DNA of 64,000 nucleotides from an uncultured Bacteroides sp. (GTDB taxonomy: Bacteria > Bacteroidota > Bacteroidia > Bacteroidales > Bacteroidaceae). The notes under the pieces were generated by a model, which made no database searches, was not told the origin of the DNA, and saw nothing but the letters and a program-made list of their open reading frames with translations. The stretch is from contig CABMPP010000013.1 of assembly GCA_902388495.1 (NCBI GenBank), positions 30,388-94,387 of the forward strand. Reading direction: 5' to 3'. This document shows, in pieces, positions 43,405 to 51,857 of the stretch; the first letter of the stretch is position 1, and each line of letters begins with the position of its first letter. Position numbers and translations under genes: made by a program.

Positions 43405-44120
43405 AAAGTTATATCTACCATACCGCCACAGAGACAGCACATGCATTGATAAAACATCTTATTGCGATGATGAAGCGTGAGCCTGAAAAAACTTTCTACT
43501 TTGCATTCAGCGGGGGAAGCACCCCCTCGCTGATGTTTGACATTTGGGCAAATGAGTATAAGAGTGTCACTCCCTGGATGCGGATGCGCATCTATTGGGT
43601 GGATGAACGCTGTGTGCCGGCCGAAGATTCCGAAAGCAATTACGGCAACATGCGCCGCCTGCTGCTGAACGAAGTAGGCATACCGGACGAATATGTCTAT
43701 CCCATCTACGGAGCAAACCCTCCGGAGAAAGAGGCAAAGAGTTATTCGGAACTGGTGTGCAATACTGTTCCGCTTTGGGGCGGTTTCCCGGCTTTCGATG
43801 CCGTGCTGCTTGGTGCGGGCGATGACGGGCATACGTCTTCCATCTTTCCCGGGCAGGAGTATCTGCTCTCTTCCTTCCATCCCTACGAGGTGAGTGTCAA
43901 TCCGTATAACGGGCAGAAGCGCATTGCCATGACCGGTTGCCTGCTGTTTGCCGCCCGTAAGCTGATATTCTTTATCACCGGCAAGAATAAGGCAGACGTT
44001 GTCCGCGATATTCTTGATTCGGGTGATACCGGTCCGGCAGCTTACGTGGCCCATCATGCCGAACACGTAGAGCTGTTCCTCGACGACCAGGCCAAAGGCA
44101 GGGGGAAAGCGGCTATTTAG
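43401..44120 (+). CDS. pgl: 6-phosphogluconolactonase
   Basis: 239 residues of the DevB/SOL family. FAFSGGSTPSLMFDIWA is the phosphate-binding loop; MRIYWVDERCVPAEDSESNYG and LLGAGDDGHTSSIFPG supply the active-site Asp/His. It hydrolyses 6-phosphogluconolactone to 6-phosphogluconate, the middle step between zwf and gnd. Its ATG overlaps the zwf TGA. It is convergent with and overlaps the yhiM-like gene by 8 nt. Confidence 0.95.
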   Translation: MKSYIYHTATETAHALIKHLIAMMKREPEKTFYFAFSGGSTPSLMFDIWANEYKSVTPWMRMRIYWVDERCVPAEDSESNYGNMRRLLLNEVGIPDEYVYPIYGANPPEKEAKSYSELVCNTVPLWGGFPAFDAVLLGAGDDGHTSSIFPGQEYLLSSFHPYEVSVNPYNGQKRIAMTGCLLFAARKLIFFITGKNKADVVRDILDSGDTGPAAYVAHHAEHVELFLDDQAKGRGKAAI

Positions 44121-45156
44121 AAGTGCCGCTTTCGAGGATGCTCACGATGGAGAACAGCGTAAAGCAGATGCCTCCCAAGCCGGCGAGTACGCGTGCCGGA
44201 ACAAAATAAACGTCGTGTATGCTTGCCATCTCGAACAGAAAGGCGGAAAGGAACAGGCAGAGCAGTGCCGTGAATACCGGAATCAACGGGATGCGGTTTG
44301 CCAGCTTGAAAGTGTTCCGCCAGATGGCGGCAAGCAGAATAACTTTGCTCGAAATGCTGTAGCATACCAATCCAAGTCCTATCATGATATATCCGGTGGA
44401 AGACAATGCCGGATTACTGTTTGCCAATACCAGGAATCCCCAAAGAATACTGATACTTCCCATTACAAGAACAAGGGCAGGCCACCGCTTCCGTTCCGTT
44501 TTCATATAGTTGTTGCGTATTTGCCGGACGATGGTTGCCACCAATGCCACCAGGCTGGAACAAATGCAGGCAAGTCCTGCCATGACGTGCCCCGCCACGT
44601 AGTAGGCATTGTGTTTGTCGCTTTGAGACAGCAGCATGAAGGTCCATATCCATGCTACTACTGCAATGATGGTAGCAATAGCAATCAGCATGTTTCCTTG
44701 GGCAGAACTGAATGCGTCGGCCGGCTGTGTGTGGTCGGTGCGTTCGGAGTTGGCGGGGATGAGGGTGAAGCGGGTAGATGCCGTAGCCGTAGTAGCCACG
44801 CAGGCTGTGATGAAGCCCACTCCGCAAATGACGTGACCTGAGACGAAGTTGCTTACCGTAGATGCCTCGTACATGTGTCCCCAGCCGTAGATGATGGTCA
44901 GGATAGCTGCCAGGTAGCCGATGATAGGCAGGGCGTATTTGGCGATGGGGTTGTAAGTGTGGATAATTTGCCTGATAATCGTTGCCGCCGTGGCAAACAG
45001 GGCGATGCAAATCATTCCCAGGGAAAATACTACCGGACCGGCTACAAACTTGGCCGAATCCATTCCCTCGTGGAGCACAAAGGCTCCGTAACCAAAGCAG
45101 AATAGGGCCATCAGCAAAGGGATGGCTCTGAAGAGAATACTGATTCCGTAATTCAT
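44113..45156 (-). CDS. yhiM: YhiM-like inner membrane protein (DUF2776)
   Basis: About 347 residues from the ATG at 45156 (MNYGISILFRAIPLLMALFC); the in-frame start at 45192 is unlikely since E. coli YhiM begins at the equivalent point. Three internal repeats, each with a V-x-GHVxxGxxxICxxxxATxxxQ-type helix pair (ASTVSNFVSGHVICGVGF, HNAYYVAGHVMAGLACICS, VYFVPARVLAGLGGICF), give about ten membrane helices. The ending FSIVSILESGTSK closely follows that of E. coli YhiM. YhiM has been linked to acid survival; the mechanism is unknown. Confidence 0.85.
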   Translation of the reverse strand: MNYGISILFRAIPLLMALFCFGYGAFVLHEGMDSAKFVAGPVVFSLGMICIALFATAATIIRQIIHTYNPIAKYALPIIGYLAAILTIIYGWGHMYEASTVSNFVSGHVICGVGFITACVATTATASTRFTLIPANSERTDHTQPADAFSSAQGNMLIAIATIIAVVAWIWTFMLLSQSDKHNAYYVAGHVMAGLACICSSLVALVATIVRQIRNNYMKTERKRWPALVLVMGSISILWGFLVLANSNPALSSTGYIMIGLGLVCYSISSKVILLAAIWRNTFKLANRIPLIPVFTALLCLFLSAFLFEMASIHDVYFVPARVLAGLGGICFTLFSIVSILESGTSK

Positions 45157-45552
45157 AACTGTTGTTTTTAAAGTTTCCACTTCCAACAGCATTAAGCAGG
45201 CTTTGTTCCTTGTTTTAAGATTTATTTATGCGGATGCTACTTATTCCCGGTAAAGAGACTTTTGCAAAGTGACAAAATGTATTTTTAAACGCTGCTGTTT
45301 GTCCTGTATTTCTATGGTGGGTGAAGAAAAAGAGAGTAGGGGATTCTCGCCGATTAGGGGATTATCGGTATGGATGGTCTTTTGCAATATATGAATCATA
45401 TAGAGCTGAATCTTTTTCCTTTTACAATAAAAAGTATGCTTTACGCTTGATGTGCTGATAATCTAATATTGAAAAGTGGTTCTTCTTTCCTTCCCTTATA
45501 GCTTGATATAACTCCTTTATTTGGTTTCTTTACGAGGTATTGCTTGTTTCTC
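45157..45552. other. Non-coding gap
   Basis: About 400 bp after the yhiM-like gene start with no coding frame, RNA gene or full promoter I can support. Confidence 0.4.
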
Positions 45553-45662
45553 GGCATGAAACGGATGGTTTAAATATAGTAAACTGATAGTTTGTCGGCA
45601 CGAAACAGATAGTTTGTTTACATGAAACAGATAGTCTGTTCGCATGAAACTAACTTTTTGTA
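45553..45662. repeat. Five phased 22-bp tandem repeats
   Basis: Units begin at about 45553, 45575, 45597, 45619 and 45641, each exactly 22 bp apart. The best-conserved unit reads CACGAAACAGATAGTTTGTT; the outer copies are more diverged. Not CRISPR (no spacers). The two-helical-turn period suggests protein binding. Confidence 0.75.
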
Positions 45663-45814
45663 ACTGTATACTGTATAATCACTGTATAATATGCAGTATT
45701 GCTGTATATCTATCCTTGCATTTATGCAGGGAATTTCTATTTACTCCCATTTGTGGAAACTGCTGTGTCAATGAAATGAGGAATTTAGTATCTTTATGTA
45801 CGATAAATGCTTTG

Positions 45815-45851
45815 AAAAAAAGAAAAGAGCAACCACCGGGCTGCTCTTTTC
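45815..45851 (-). terminator. Intrinsic terminator of the glycoside operon
   Basis: GAAAAGAGCA/TGCTCTTTTC 10-bp stem with a 10-nt loop. On the minus strand a T-rich run (TTTCTTTTTTT) follows. It lies 23 nt after the stop of the last operon gene (45874). Confidence 0.9.
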
Positions 45852-45873
45852 CATTCTATCATTACCTTCAAGT

Positions 45874-47262
45874 CTATAGCTTGATCTTAGGCTTATACAT
45901 GTCTTGTGCGGTCAGACCACATTCCTTCTTCATCCGGATGGCATACTCCAGCTTCCCTACTTCCGGCTTTACGTTATTGGAACCAAAGGAGAACTTGAGC
46001 CCCGCTTCTTTGGCTTTCATAATAATAGCCTTGCTCGGAATCTGATAAAGCTCGTTTATCTCCAGCACCTTGCCGCTTTTCTTCAAAGCGCTGATGGCTC
46101 TGTCTACGCGTTGCTCTGTCCAGAACTGATCGTATCTGTCGTTCATCGACGTAGGCAGGAAGAAAGGATTTACATAAATGTCGGCAGGCTCCTTGAACAC
46201 ATCGCACATTTTGTCTACGATCAAGTCCATGTACTCCTGCTCATTGTCAATAAATACCTCGTCGTCTATCCAAAGGCGGACACGTCTTCCTTTCTTGTCG
46301 GTGAAAGTCAGCGCATCGGTAAAGACAAAGTCGAACTCTTTTCTGGCAGCCTCCGAAAAGGTAGTAGGCCATTCTCTGCCTTCACCTTGCATGGCAAGGA
46401 TGAAAGGTTGCGAACGCATGGAGTCCAGGAAACAATAGACTCCGGCATCATCCGTTATCGGGAAACCTATACCGCAGTTGGGAGCTATGACGTAGTTGAT
46501 GCCCAGCCTCCGCGACTGCTTGGCGGCGACCTCTTTGGTGAGGCCGCCCTTCAAGTGTACATGATAATCCAGAACCGGAAAATCTTCCTGATGAAGCTTG
46601 ATGATGTCATCCGTCTGCTCATCACCTGCCAAGGCAAGTTGAGCGGATACATCGATGCCTTTTCTGTCGAGCGTCTCGATGGAGATGTTCTTAAACTCAA
46701 CACTCCCCTCTCCATTGCTTGTGAGTTCAATGGTTCCTTCCGACAAAAGGGCTTTCTCATTGGGAGAGATCCGATACGGATGCTGCGGTTCTATGTATTC
46801 TACTACCGGTTCGCCGTTCACGCATATAGTAACTGCCTGCCCTTCAACACGGATATCCATATCGAACCATTCGTTCTCTTTTACAAAACTCTTGGTCAGA
46901 TTGCGGACTGACAACAGACTGCCGGTCTTCTTCCACCAGACGGGAGTAGTGTTGTCGTTGTCGATGGCAACGCGATACCCTTTTTCCGAGTCGTCTGTAT
47001 GAAAGCCTATATAGCCTGTTCCGCCGGGTGTGGTACGCGCCCGCAGATGCAAATCAAAATCTTTATAACTGCTGTTCTTCAATACAGCCCGGGAATCGGG
47101 CCCGGACAATATCAGCATGCTATCCCTTACCATGACATTACCCGATGTCTGCCAGTCATCCAGATTGGCTCCGTCGAATAATTCCCTGTTGGGGGAAGTG
47201 CTGCTGCATGAACCCAGCAGAACAAGGCTACATGCCAGAAATATAGTTGTCAATCTATTCAT
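45874..47262 (-). CDS. DUF1080 domain fused to a metal-dependent hydrolase domain, lipoprotein
   Basis: 462 residues. Signal peptide with lipobox (FLACSLVLLGSCSST). Residues ~28-195 are a DUF1080 (3-keto-glycoside hydrolase-like, concanavalin-type) domain: ELFDGANLDDWQ, DFDLHLRARTTPGGTGYIGFHTDD, VEFKNISIETL. From ~230 a PHP/amidohydrolase-like barrel begins VLDYHVHLKGGLTKE (HxH metal motif), with INYVIAPNCGIGFP, WIDDEVFIDNEQEYMDLI and LKFSFGSNNV. Last gene of the operon, 30 nt after the TIM-barrel gene. Probably periplasmic or on the membrane and acting on a later product of glycoside cleavage; the substrate is unknown. Confidence 0.8.
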   Translation of the reverse strand: MNRLTTIFLACSLVLLGSCSSTSPNRELFDGANLDDWQTSGNVMVRDSMLILSGPDSRAVLKNSSYKDFDLHLRARTTPGGTGYIGFHTDDSEKGYRVAIDNDNTTPVWWKKTGSLLSVRNLTKSFVKENEWFDMDIRVEGQAVTICVNGEPVVEYIEPQHPYRISPNEKALLSEGTIELTSNGEGSVEFKNISIETLDRKGIDVSAQLALAGDEQTDDIIKLHQEDFPVLDYHVHLKGGLTKEVAAKQSRRLGINYVIAPNCGIGFPITDDAGVYCFLDSMRSQPFILAMQGEGREWPTTFSEAARKEFDFVFTDALTFTDKKGRRVRLWIDDEVFIDNEQEYMDLIVDKMCDVFKEPADIYVNPFFLPTSMNDRYDQFWTEQRVDRAISALKKSGKVLEINELYQIPSKAIIMKAKEAGLKFSFGSNNVKPEVGKLEYAIRMKKECGLTAQDMYKPKIKL

Positions 47263-47292
47263 TGGTTTATCTGTTAAAGCGGATTTAAAGAC

Positions 47293-48186
47293 TTACTTGC
47301 TGTAGCTTGCTTTTACAAAAGGTGCCTTCAGCAAGTAGTCTATACTGGCCTTTACACTCTCTTCTACCGGCAGGTTGTATCTTTCTACCTCGACTACGAT
47401 GTTTTCTACACCCGCTACCTTGGTATTGTTGAAGATAGCATCGAAGCCCACCATACCACTTTGGCCGATCTCACGATCGTCTTTGATGTGCAGTATATGG
47501 AAACGTCCCGGATACTTCTTGAAGTATTCTACCGGGCTGTTCTGGCCTCTTACTACCCAATATACATCCATTTCGAAGAAGACGTATTCAGGGTTGGTGT
47601 GCGTAATCATATAGTCGTACATCGTTTGGCCTTCTACTTTCTCGAATTCGTGCGAGTGATTATGATAGCCGTACTTCAGTCCGTTGGCTTTGCATCTCTT
47701 TCCAATTTCGTTGAAGTAATCGCAATATGCCTGGAGTTCTTTCAGCGTTTTGGGAACACCAAGATACGGCGTCACGATGTAGGACATGCCTGCTTCTTTA
47801 TGATCTTTGATAGCCTGATCCCACCACTTCAGTGATTCGCTGAAGTCTCCGGAAGCTATTTCTGCTTCAGACAGTCCCTTGCCGGTGTGAGAAGACAATA
47901 CTTTCATTCCGGCAGTTTCGATGTCTTTCTTGAAATCCTTCGGAGTGCGACCATAGAACTTGCCATTGTTATAGTTGGCTGCTTCGACAGCAGTATATCC
48001 CATGTTTGCCAAGTTCTTCAGAATTTTTGTATACGTCTTGTACTTATCGGGCTGGCTTACGTCGCCACCGATAAGATCTCTTACCGAATACATCTGCACT
48101 GCAATGTCTTTTTTCTGCGCCTTCAGCGAAGTAGGCACTGCAATGATGCAGGCGAGGAGAAAAATGAATAATGCTTGTTTTTTCAT
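47293..48186 (-). CDS. Exported sugar isomerase/epimerase-like TIM-barrel protein
   Basis: 297 residues with a signal peptide (FIFLLACIIAVPTSLKAQ). The AP-endonuclease-2/xylose-isomerase-like barrel shows IAVQMYSVRDLIGG, MGYTAVEAANYN, LKYGYHNHSHEFEKV (metal-binding His/Glu), YVFFEMDVYWVVRGQN, FHILHIKDD and VENIVVEVERYN. A secreted version fits the BT2156-like member of the Bacteroides 3-keto-glycoside pathway, where such barrels act as lyases or isomerases on 3-keto sugars (family knowledge from memory). 28 nt after the DUF1080 gene. Confidence 0.87.
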   Translation of the reverse strand: MKKQALFIFLLACIIAVPTSLKAQKKDIAVQMYSVRDLIGGDVSQPDKYKTYTKILKNLANMGYTAVEAANYNNGKFYGRTPKDFKKDIETAGMKVLSSHTGKGLSEAEIASGDFSESLKWWDQAIKDHKEAGMSYIVTPYLGVPKTLKELQAYCDYFNEIGKRCKANGLKYGYHNHSHEFEKVEGQTMYDYMITHTNPEYVFFEMDVYWVVRGQNSPVEYFKKYPGRFHILHIKDDREIGQSGMVGFDAIFNNTKVAGVENIVVEVERYNLPVEESVKASIDYLLKAPFVKASYSK

Positions 48187-48213
48187 GATAACTGATTTTA
48201 ATTTGATGATTTC

Positions 48214-49080
48214 TTAGTCCAGAATCTTGATGCGTATGTTACGGAACCATACATCATCTCCATGATCCTGGAAAGCAATGTAACCTTCGTGGTTAGGACC
48301 ACCTACATTGTTCAGCAGTTCGAATGCGAGCGGCCAGTCTTTTTGGCTGAACTTGCTTGCCTGCAACATATCGGTCCACTTTTGTGTCCAGAGGTGATAT
48401 TCCACAACGTTTTCATCATTCTGTCCGTGAATCACTGTTCCTTTGTATACCATTATTTTGGCTTTGTTCCATTCACCGTAGGGTTTTGCGTTCTGCGGTT
48501 TGGCCGGAATCATGTCGTAGAGAGACATGGACTTACGGTTGCCGTCTTTACCCAACTTGGCATCGGGATGGTTTTCGTTATCCAGCACCTGAGCTTCGGG
48601 AGCAGAGATATAGATCGGTTCCAGTCTCATCTCACCGGTGGTAGGGTCTTTGGATTCAACTTCCTGAGCCAGATACAAAATACCTGAGTTACCGCCTTTG
48701 GAGATTTTCCACTCTACTTCCAGTTCGAAGTTCTTGAATTTGTGTGCAAATAGCAGGTCGCCGCCGTCACCCTCCTGGGCTTCACCGCCTCCTGAACCGT
48801 TGAATTTTATAGCGCCGTCTTCTACAGTCCATTTAGAAGGAACATAGTCTTTGCCATATCCGCGCCAGCCTTTCATCTCTTTTCCGTCGAACAGTACGAT
48901 ATAGCCGTCCTTATCTGTCGGATATCCGGCCAGGTCTACCTGAGGGTTGTCCAATACTTGATATTCCGGCATAGCTGCCGTTTCTTCAGCACTTTCTGTC
49001 TTTGCTGTTTTTCCGCCACAAGAAGTTATAACTCCCGAAAGTAGGATGCATCCGCATGCATATAATAATTTGTTATTCAT
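48214..49080 (-). CDS. DUF1080 lipoprotein (3-keto-glycoside hydrolase/lyase-like)
   Basis: 288 residues with lipobox ILLSGVITSCGGK. A single DUF1080 domain: YIVLFDGKEMKGWRGYGKDY, FELEVEWKISKGGNSGILYLAQE, PEAQVLDNENHPDAK, NEWNKAKI-type (GEWNKAKIMVYKGTVIHGQN), DHGDDVWFRNIRIKI. The family binds and cleaves 3-keto-glycosides after oxidation at C3. It matches the BT2157-like position in the operon. Presumed periplasm-facing or surface lipoprotein. 33 nt separate it from the next gene upstream end (49121). Confidence 0.9.
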   Translation of the reverse strand: MNNKLLYACGCILLSGVITSCGGKTAKTESAEETAAMPEYQVLDNPQVDLAGYPTDKDGYIVLFDGKEMKGWRGYGKDYVPSKWTVEDGAIKFNGSGGGEAQEGDGGDLLFAHKFKNFELEVEWKISKGGNSGILYLAQEVESKDPTTGEMRLEPIYISAPEAQVLDNENHPDAKLGKDGNRKSMSLYDMIPAKPQNAKPYGEWNKAKIMVYKGTVIHGQNDENVVEYHLWTQKWTDMLQASKFSQKDWPLAFELLNNVGGPNHEGYIAFQDHGDDVWFRNIRIKILD

Positions 49081-49120
49081 GACTATTTAATTTAAAGTGA
49101 TTGTTAATTATTTAAGTTTG

Positions 49121-50587
49121 TTATGGCATATCGGGCAATTTCCAGCCGTCACGATATGTGTGCTTGATAAGCTCCTGGGCAAATGCCTGTGCATTTACCG
49201 GATCGGTCATTGCCTTGTCGAATGTAGGATGTCCGTCCTTGATATGGAATCCATCCTTTATCACGGTACGTATGGTAGCAGCAGGATCGATGTTGGTGAA
49301 ACGCATGTTTGCACCGTCCCAATGCAGTTCCTGGTTGAGGGATTGCAGTCTGATTCCAAGTACTCCCATAACCACCATTTCGTTGAACGGGCCTGCTTCG
49401 CTGAAAGGAGATGCTGTCTGAACGCGGTTTGACGCACTTTCTTTACATGCACGTACCCAGTCCATCTGATGAGAAGTTTCAACTTTTCTCAATACCTCAG
49501 GAGTGTTCGGAGTTCTTCCCGACAACAGCCATGGATCGGCACCGTAGCAACCGCAAATCAGTGTATCTTTGGTTCCGTGGAAAATAACGCCACCACCTTG
49601 GTTATTCATATCTCTTCCTGCAGGGAATCCTTCGGGACGCATCGGCTTCAATCCTCCGTCGTACCAATAAACTTCAACTTCGGGCATGGCAACCTTCGGA
49701 AGGTTGGGGCGTGCCGGGAATGTGAATTTAATGGATTGTGCATTCGGAGCACAGTCTGTCAGCAACAACGTTGAGCTGCCTTGAACCTTGCTGGGATATC
49801 CTAATTGCAGGCCTTTGAATACGGGATGCAGAATGTGGCAAGCCATATCGCCCAACGCACCTGTTCCGAAGTCCCACCATCCGCGCCAGTTCCACGGAGT
49901 GTAGATGGAGTTATATTCACGCTGTTGGGCCGGGCCGAGGAATAAATCCCAACTCAATGCACTGGGTACCTTTTCCGCTTTTTCGGGGCGGTTCAAGCCT
50001 TGAGGCCATATCGGGCGGTCGGTAAAGGCTTCTACCTTGGTTACTTCGCCAATTTCACCGTTCCATATCCATGAGCACGTCTTGCGCACTCCCTCACCTG
50101 ATGAACCTTGATTACCCATTTGAGTAGCCACTTGATATTTATCAGCCAACTTGGCCAGCAATCTGGATTCGTATACAGTATGTGTCAACGGTTTCTCTAC
50201 ATACACATGTTTCCCCATAGTGATGGCTTGTGAAGCAATCAGGGCATGCGTGTGGTCGGCAGTGGCTACCATGACCGCATCGGCAGATTTGCCCAGTTCG
50301 TCGAACATCTTCCGGTAATCACGATATCTTTTCGCATTCGGATACTCTTTGAAAACATGGTCGCTGTATTTCCAGTCCACGTCACAAAGTCCGATGATGT
50401 TTTGTGAGTTCATGTCCCGCAATACTTGCGCACCACGTCCTCCTACTCCAACACCGAGGATGTTGAGTTTGTCACTGGGGGGCACATGACCGAATGATTT
50501 ACCCAGAACTGTGTTCGGGACAATCGTAAGCCCTGCTATTGCAGCTGCTCCCGTCTTTAGAAACTTTCTTCTTGTAAAATTTGCCAT
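49121..50587 (-). CDS. Tat-exported Gfo/Idh/MocA oxidoreductase
   Basis: 488 residues starting with a twin-arginine signal (FTRRKFLKTGAAAIAGLTIV), so it is folded with its NAD(P) cofactor before export. Rossmann motif NILGVGVGGRGAQVL, then MVATADHTHALIASQAITMGKHVYVEKPLTHTVYESRLLA (EKP motif) and a long C-terminal domain (WNWRGWWDFGTGALGDMACHILHPVF, catalytic Asp/His). It is expected to oxidise the C3 hydroxyl of glycosides or reduce the 3-keto product in the periplasm, BT2158-like. It sits 15 nt after a cytoplasmic-looking relative. Confidence 0.9.
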   Translation of the reverse strand: MANFTRRKFLKTGAAAIAGLTIVPNTVLGKSFGHVPPSDKLNILGVGVGGRGAQVLRDMNSQNIIGLCDVDWKYSDHVFKEYPNAKRYRDYRKMFDELGKSADAVMVATADHTHALIASQAITMGKHVYVEKPLTHTVYESRLLAKLADKYQVATQMGNQGSSGEGVRKTCSWIWNGEIGEVTKVEAFTDRPIWPQGLNRPEKAEKVPSALSWDLFLGPAQQREYNSIYTPWNWRGWWDFGTGALGDMACHILHPVFKGLQLGYPSKVQGSSTLLLTDCAPNAQSIKFTFPARPNLPKVAMPEVEVYWYDGGLKPMRPEGFPAGRDMNNQGGGVIFHGTKDTLICGCYGADPWLLSGRTPNTPEVLRKVETSHQMDWVRACKESASNRVQTASPFSEAGPFNEMVVMGVLGIRLQSLNQELHWDGANMRFTNIDPAATIRTVIKDGFHIKDGHPTFDKAMTDPVNAQAFAQELIKHTYRDGWKLPDMP

Positions 50588-50601
50588 AACTTTAATTGAT
50601 T

Positions 50602-51687
50602 TTAAACAATAATATACTTAGAACGCAACAATCCATATCCGTTCTTCATGGTTTTTCTTCTTTGCAATATTTCATCGAGAGTCTGCGTGTTGCCGATAGC
50701 CGGAAGATCCTTGTTCCGGGCATCTTCGAGGAACTTCCATGCATATTCGGAAGCTATTGCAGAATCACGTAATGTAGGCAAGTGCGGGTCTCTGATTCCC
50801 GACTCAACCGAGTCGGCAAACAATCTGCACAGCACATCTATATTTTTCCCGCCGAAAGGCTTTTCTTCACGGATGGTCTGGGAGATTCCGTGAAGTTCGA
50901 CCACAGCAGTCTTGAAATCATGGGTCATGCGTACAATTCCTTTCGTACCTATTATATCAATGTATGAATTATGCGTCTGCACCTGCGAAAGTTGTCCGTA
51001 CACATGTCCTTGGGTAATATCAAAGACAACTCCGTTTTCGAAAGTGCCGTGGCATTGCAAATACCATGGGTCTTTATAACTCCACATTCTTATTGCTTGT
51101 GCATTCCACGTTTTAAAATCACATCCGGCGTACCACCTGGCAATGTCTACGTAGTGCATGCCGCAATCATGGAACGAGGGGCCTTCATATTCGTGTCCTT
51201 CGCCCGGAGCAAGCCCGGGAGTAAGGTGGCATACCCGTATGATGGCCAATTCTCCAATTTCACCTTTGGCTATACAGTCTTTAATGAAATTGTGATACCA
51301 GGAATTGCGAAGGTAAAGGTTAGTAGTAGAAAAGAGATTTGTATTTTCGGCTGTTCTTACAGCTTCCCATTCTTTTTCGATAGTATCGGCGATAGGTTTC
51401 TCACTTATTATATGCTTTCCGCTTCGGATCGCTCTTTCAATCTGTTCCTTTCTTGAGTCGGCAAGGGCAAAGAGTCCGACAACTTGTACTGTTTCGTCAT
51501 CAAGTATTTCCTGCTCGTCCTGCACTACTTTTGAATACGGCGACAATCGTTTTGCAAGTTCGCGGCTCCTGGGGTCTTTGTCACATATATATGCTATCTC
51601 CCACCTTCCGCTCTTTTGCATTTCTTCAAGATAAAATCTTCCCATTCGGCCGAAGCCTATCAGTCCAACTTTAATTATAGTATGCAT
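50602..51687 (-). CDS. Gfo/Idh/MocA oxidoreductase without signal peptide
   Basis: 361 residues. VGLIGFGRMGRFYLEEM is the dinucleotide-binding loop; GKHIISEKPIADTIEKEW holds the EKP catalytic Lys and FHDCGMHYVDIARWYAG the C-terminal Asp/His. No export signal is seen, unlike the neighbouring enzyme at 49121-50587, so it probably works in the cytoplasm, e.g. reducing or oxidising imported 3-keto sugars. First gene of the operon, 75 nt after a full promoter (51762-51791). BT2159-like by position. Confidence 0.88.
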   Translation of the reverse strand: MHTIIKVGLIGFGRMGRFYLEEMQKSGRWEIAYICDKDPRSRELAKRLSPYSKVVQDEQEILDDETVQVVGLFALADSRKEQIERAIRSGKHIISEKPIADTIEKEWEAVRTAENTNLFSTTNLYLRNSWYHNFIKDCIAKGEIGELAIIRVCHLTPGLAPGEGHEYEGPSFHDCGMHYVDIARWYAGCDFKTWNAQAIRMWSYKDPWYLQCHGTFENGVVFDITQGHVYGQLSQVQTHNSYIDIIGTKGIVRMTHDFKTAVVELHGISQTIREEKPFGGKNIDVLCRLFADSVESGIRDPHLPTLRDSAIASEYAWKFLEDARNKDLPAIGNTQTLDEILQRRKTMKNGYGLLRSKYIIV

Positions 51688-51761
51688 GTTATTCGTGTTA
51701 TTAAATATAGGTTATTTTTAATCGTTTGCCAGATATAAGAATCAAACTTTTTTCCTCTTCA

Positions 51762-51791
51762 CAAAGTTAGGATTAAATAAAACCTTTCAAA
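51762..51791 (-). promoter_or_regulatory. Promoter of the glycoside-oxidation operon
   Basis: On the minus strand TTTG (51791-51788), 18 bp, TAACTTTG (51769-51762): a full -33/-7 pair. It lies between the regulator stop (51858) and the first structural gene (51687). Confidence 0.82.
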
Positions 51792-51857
51792 AGCTTAAAC
51801 CTAATTATGTAGAATGATAAAATGCTCTACTAATTGGTTATCAGAATAATATGCTTT

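Noticed and set aside
45553..45662. CRISPR array
   Set aside because: Repeats abut with a 22-bp period and no unique spacers; no cas genes nearby.
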